A DNA stretch of 5,203 nucleotides. Source: an uncultured bacterium. Its GTDB lineage: Bacteria > Planctomycetota > UBA1135 > GCA-002686595. Below the pieces are notes generated by a model. It saw only the letters and a list, made by a program, of their open reading frames with translations, searched no databases and was not told where the DNA came from. Positions 5,154 through 5,203 of the stretch are shown here, piece by piece. The position numbers were made by a program, and so were the translations under genes. The stretch is taken from contig CADEGS010000280.1 of the NCBI GenBank assembly GCA_902826945.1, forward strand, positions 1 to 5,203, written 5' to 3'. Every line of letters begins with the position of its first letter. Position 1 is the first letter of the stretch.

Positions 5154-5203
5154 TCCCCGATAGCTCAGTCGGTAGAGCAACCGGCTGTTAACCGGTTTGT
5201 CGT
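5154..5203 (+). tRNA. tRNA-Asn (anticodon GTT), 3' end outside window
   Basis: The first 50 nt of a tRNA are visible. The 5' acceptor strand is TCCCCGA (5154-5160), followed by TA at positions 8-9. The D-stem is GCTC (5163-5166) with GAGC (5175-5178) around an AGTCGGTA loop. The anticodon stem ACCGG (5180-5184) pairs perfectly with CCGGT (5192-5196) around the 7-nt loop CTGTTAA. The anticodon GTT at 5187-5189 reads Asn codons. The window ends at the start of the T-stem, so the T-arm and acceptor 3' strand (expected TCGGGGA) cannot be checked. G34 makes this a normal queuosine-target tRNA, although GluQ-RS acts on tRNA-Asp. Confidence 0.96.

Noticed and set aside
3994..5163. 389-aa plus-strand frame over gluQ
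   Set aside because: It is out of frame with GluQ-RS, extremely Arg-rich, and runs over the tRNA promoter into the tRNA gene.
3..5203. Functional link between asparagine synthase and tRNA-Asn at opposite ends of the window
   Set aside because: About 4.3 kb and several unrelated genes separate them, and there is no GatCAB or other tRNA-dependent Asn pathway gene; likely coincidence.

Overview
This is a very G+C-rich bacterial window with every supported gene on the + strand. GluQ-RS is found mainly in Proteobacteria and a few other phyla, and the tRNA promoter is sigma-70-like. Together with the composition, this suggests an environmental proteobacterium-like or Myxococcota/deltaproteobacterium-like genome. 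That assignment is inference; no taxonomic marker is present.

Layout. (1) The window opens inside the C-terminal synthetase domain of a glutamine-dependent asparagine synthase (3-818). (2) A 375-bp stretch (819-1193) has no convincing gene; it holds a weak hairpin, a short 9-bp tandem repeat and a stray Shine-Dalgarno-like sequence. (3) A 493-aa polytopic membrane protein (1194-2675) resembles GT-C/PMT_2-type glycosyltransferases, with a soluble C-terminal domain. (4) A Gfo/Idh/MocA-family oxidoreductase (2731-3807) follows after 55 bp. (5) A 24-bp tandem repeat array (3822-4084) lies in a small ORF (3804-4061) that overlaps the oxidoreductase stop by ATGA and the next gene by GTGA. (6) GluQ-RS, glutamyl-Q tRNA(Asp) synthetase, occupies 4058-5026. 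(7) A well-formed sigma-70-like promoter drives a tRNA-Asn(GTT) gene that is cut by the window end.

Genes 1, 3 and 4 are the kinds of enzymes often seen together in surface-glycan or secondary-metabolite loci, but no pathway can be proven here. GluQ-RS belongs to translation: it glutamylates queuosine-34 of tRNA-Asp. Its gene is chained to the oxidoreductase by start/stop overlaps, so 2731-5026 is probably one transcription unit.

The most unusual feature is the repeat array. Its 8-residue translation (FPPSPIGG, FAPSPVGG, LAPTPIGR) copies the ATP-site signature of GluQ-RS itself (LAPSPTGR, just before HVGH). The array therefore looks like an in-gene tandem expansion of the 5' end of gluQ. One unit is 23 bp instead of 24, so the likely ancestral ATG (3804) is now out of frame with the enzyme. 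A GTG created inside a diverged repeat can serve as the replacement start. I see no defence system, CRISPR array, insertion sequence or other mobile element.
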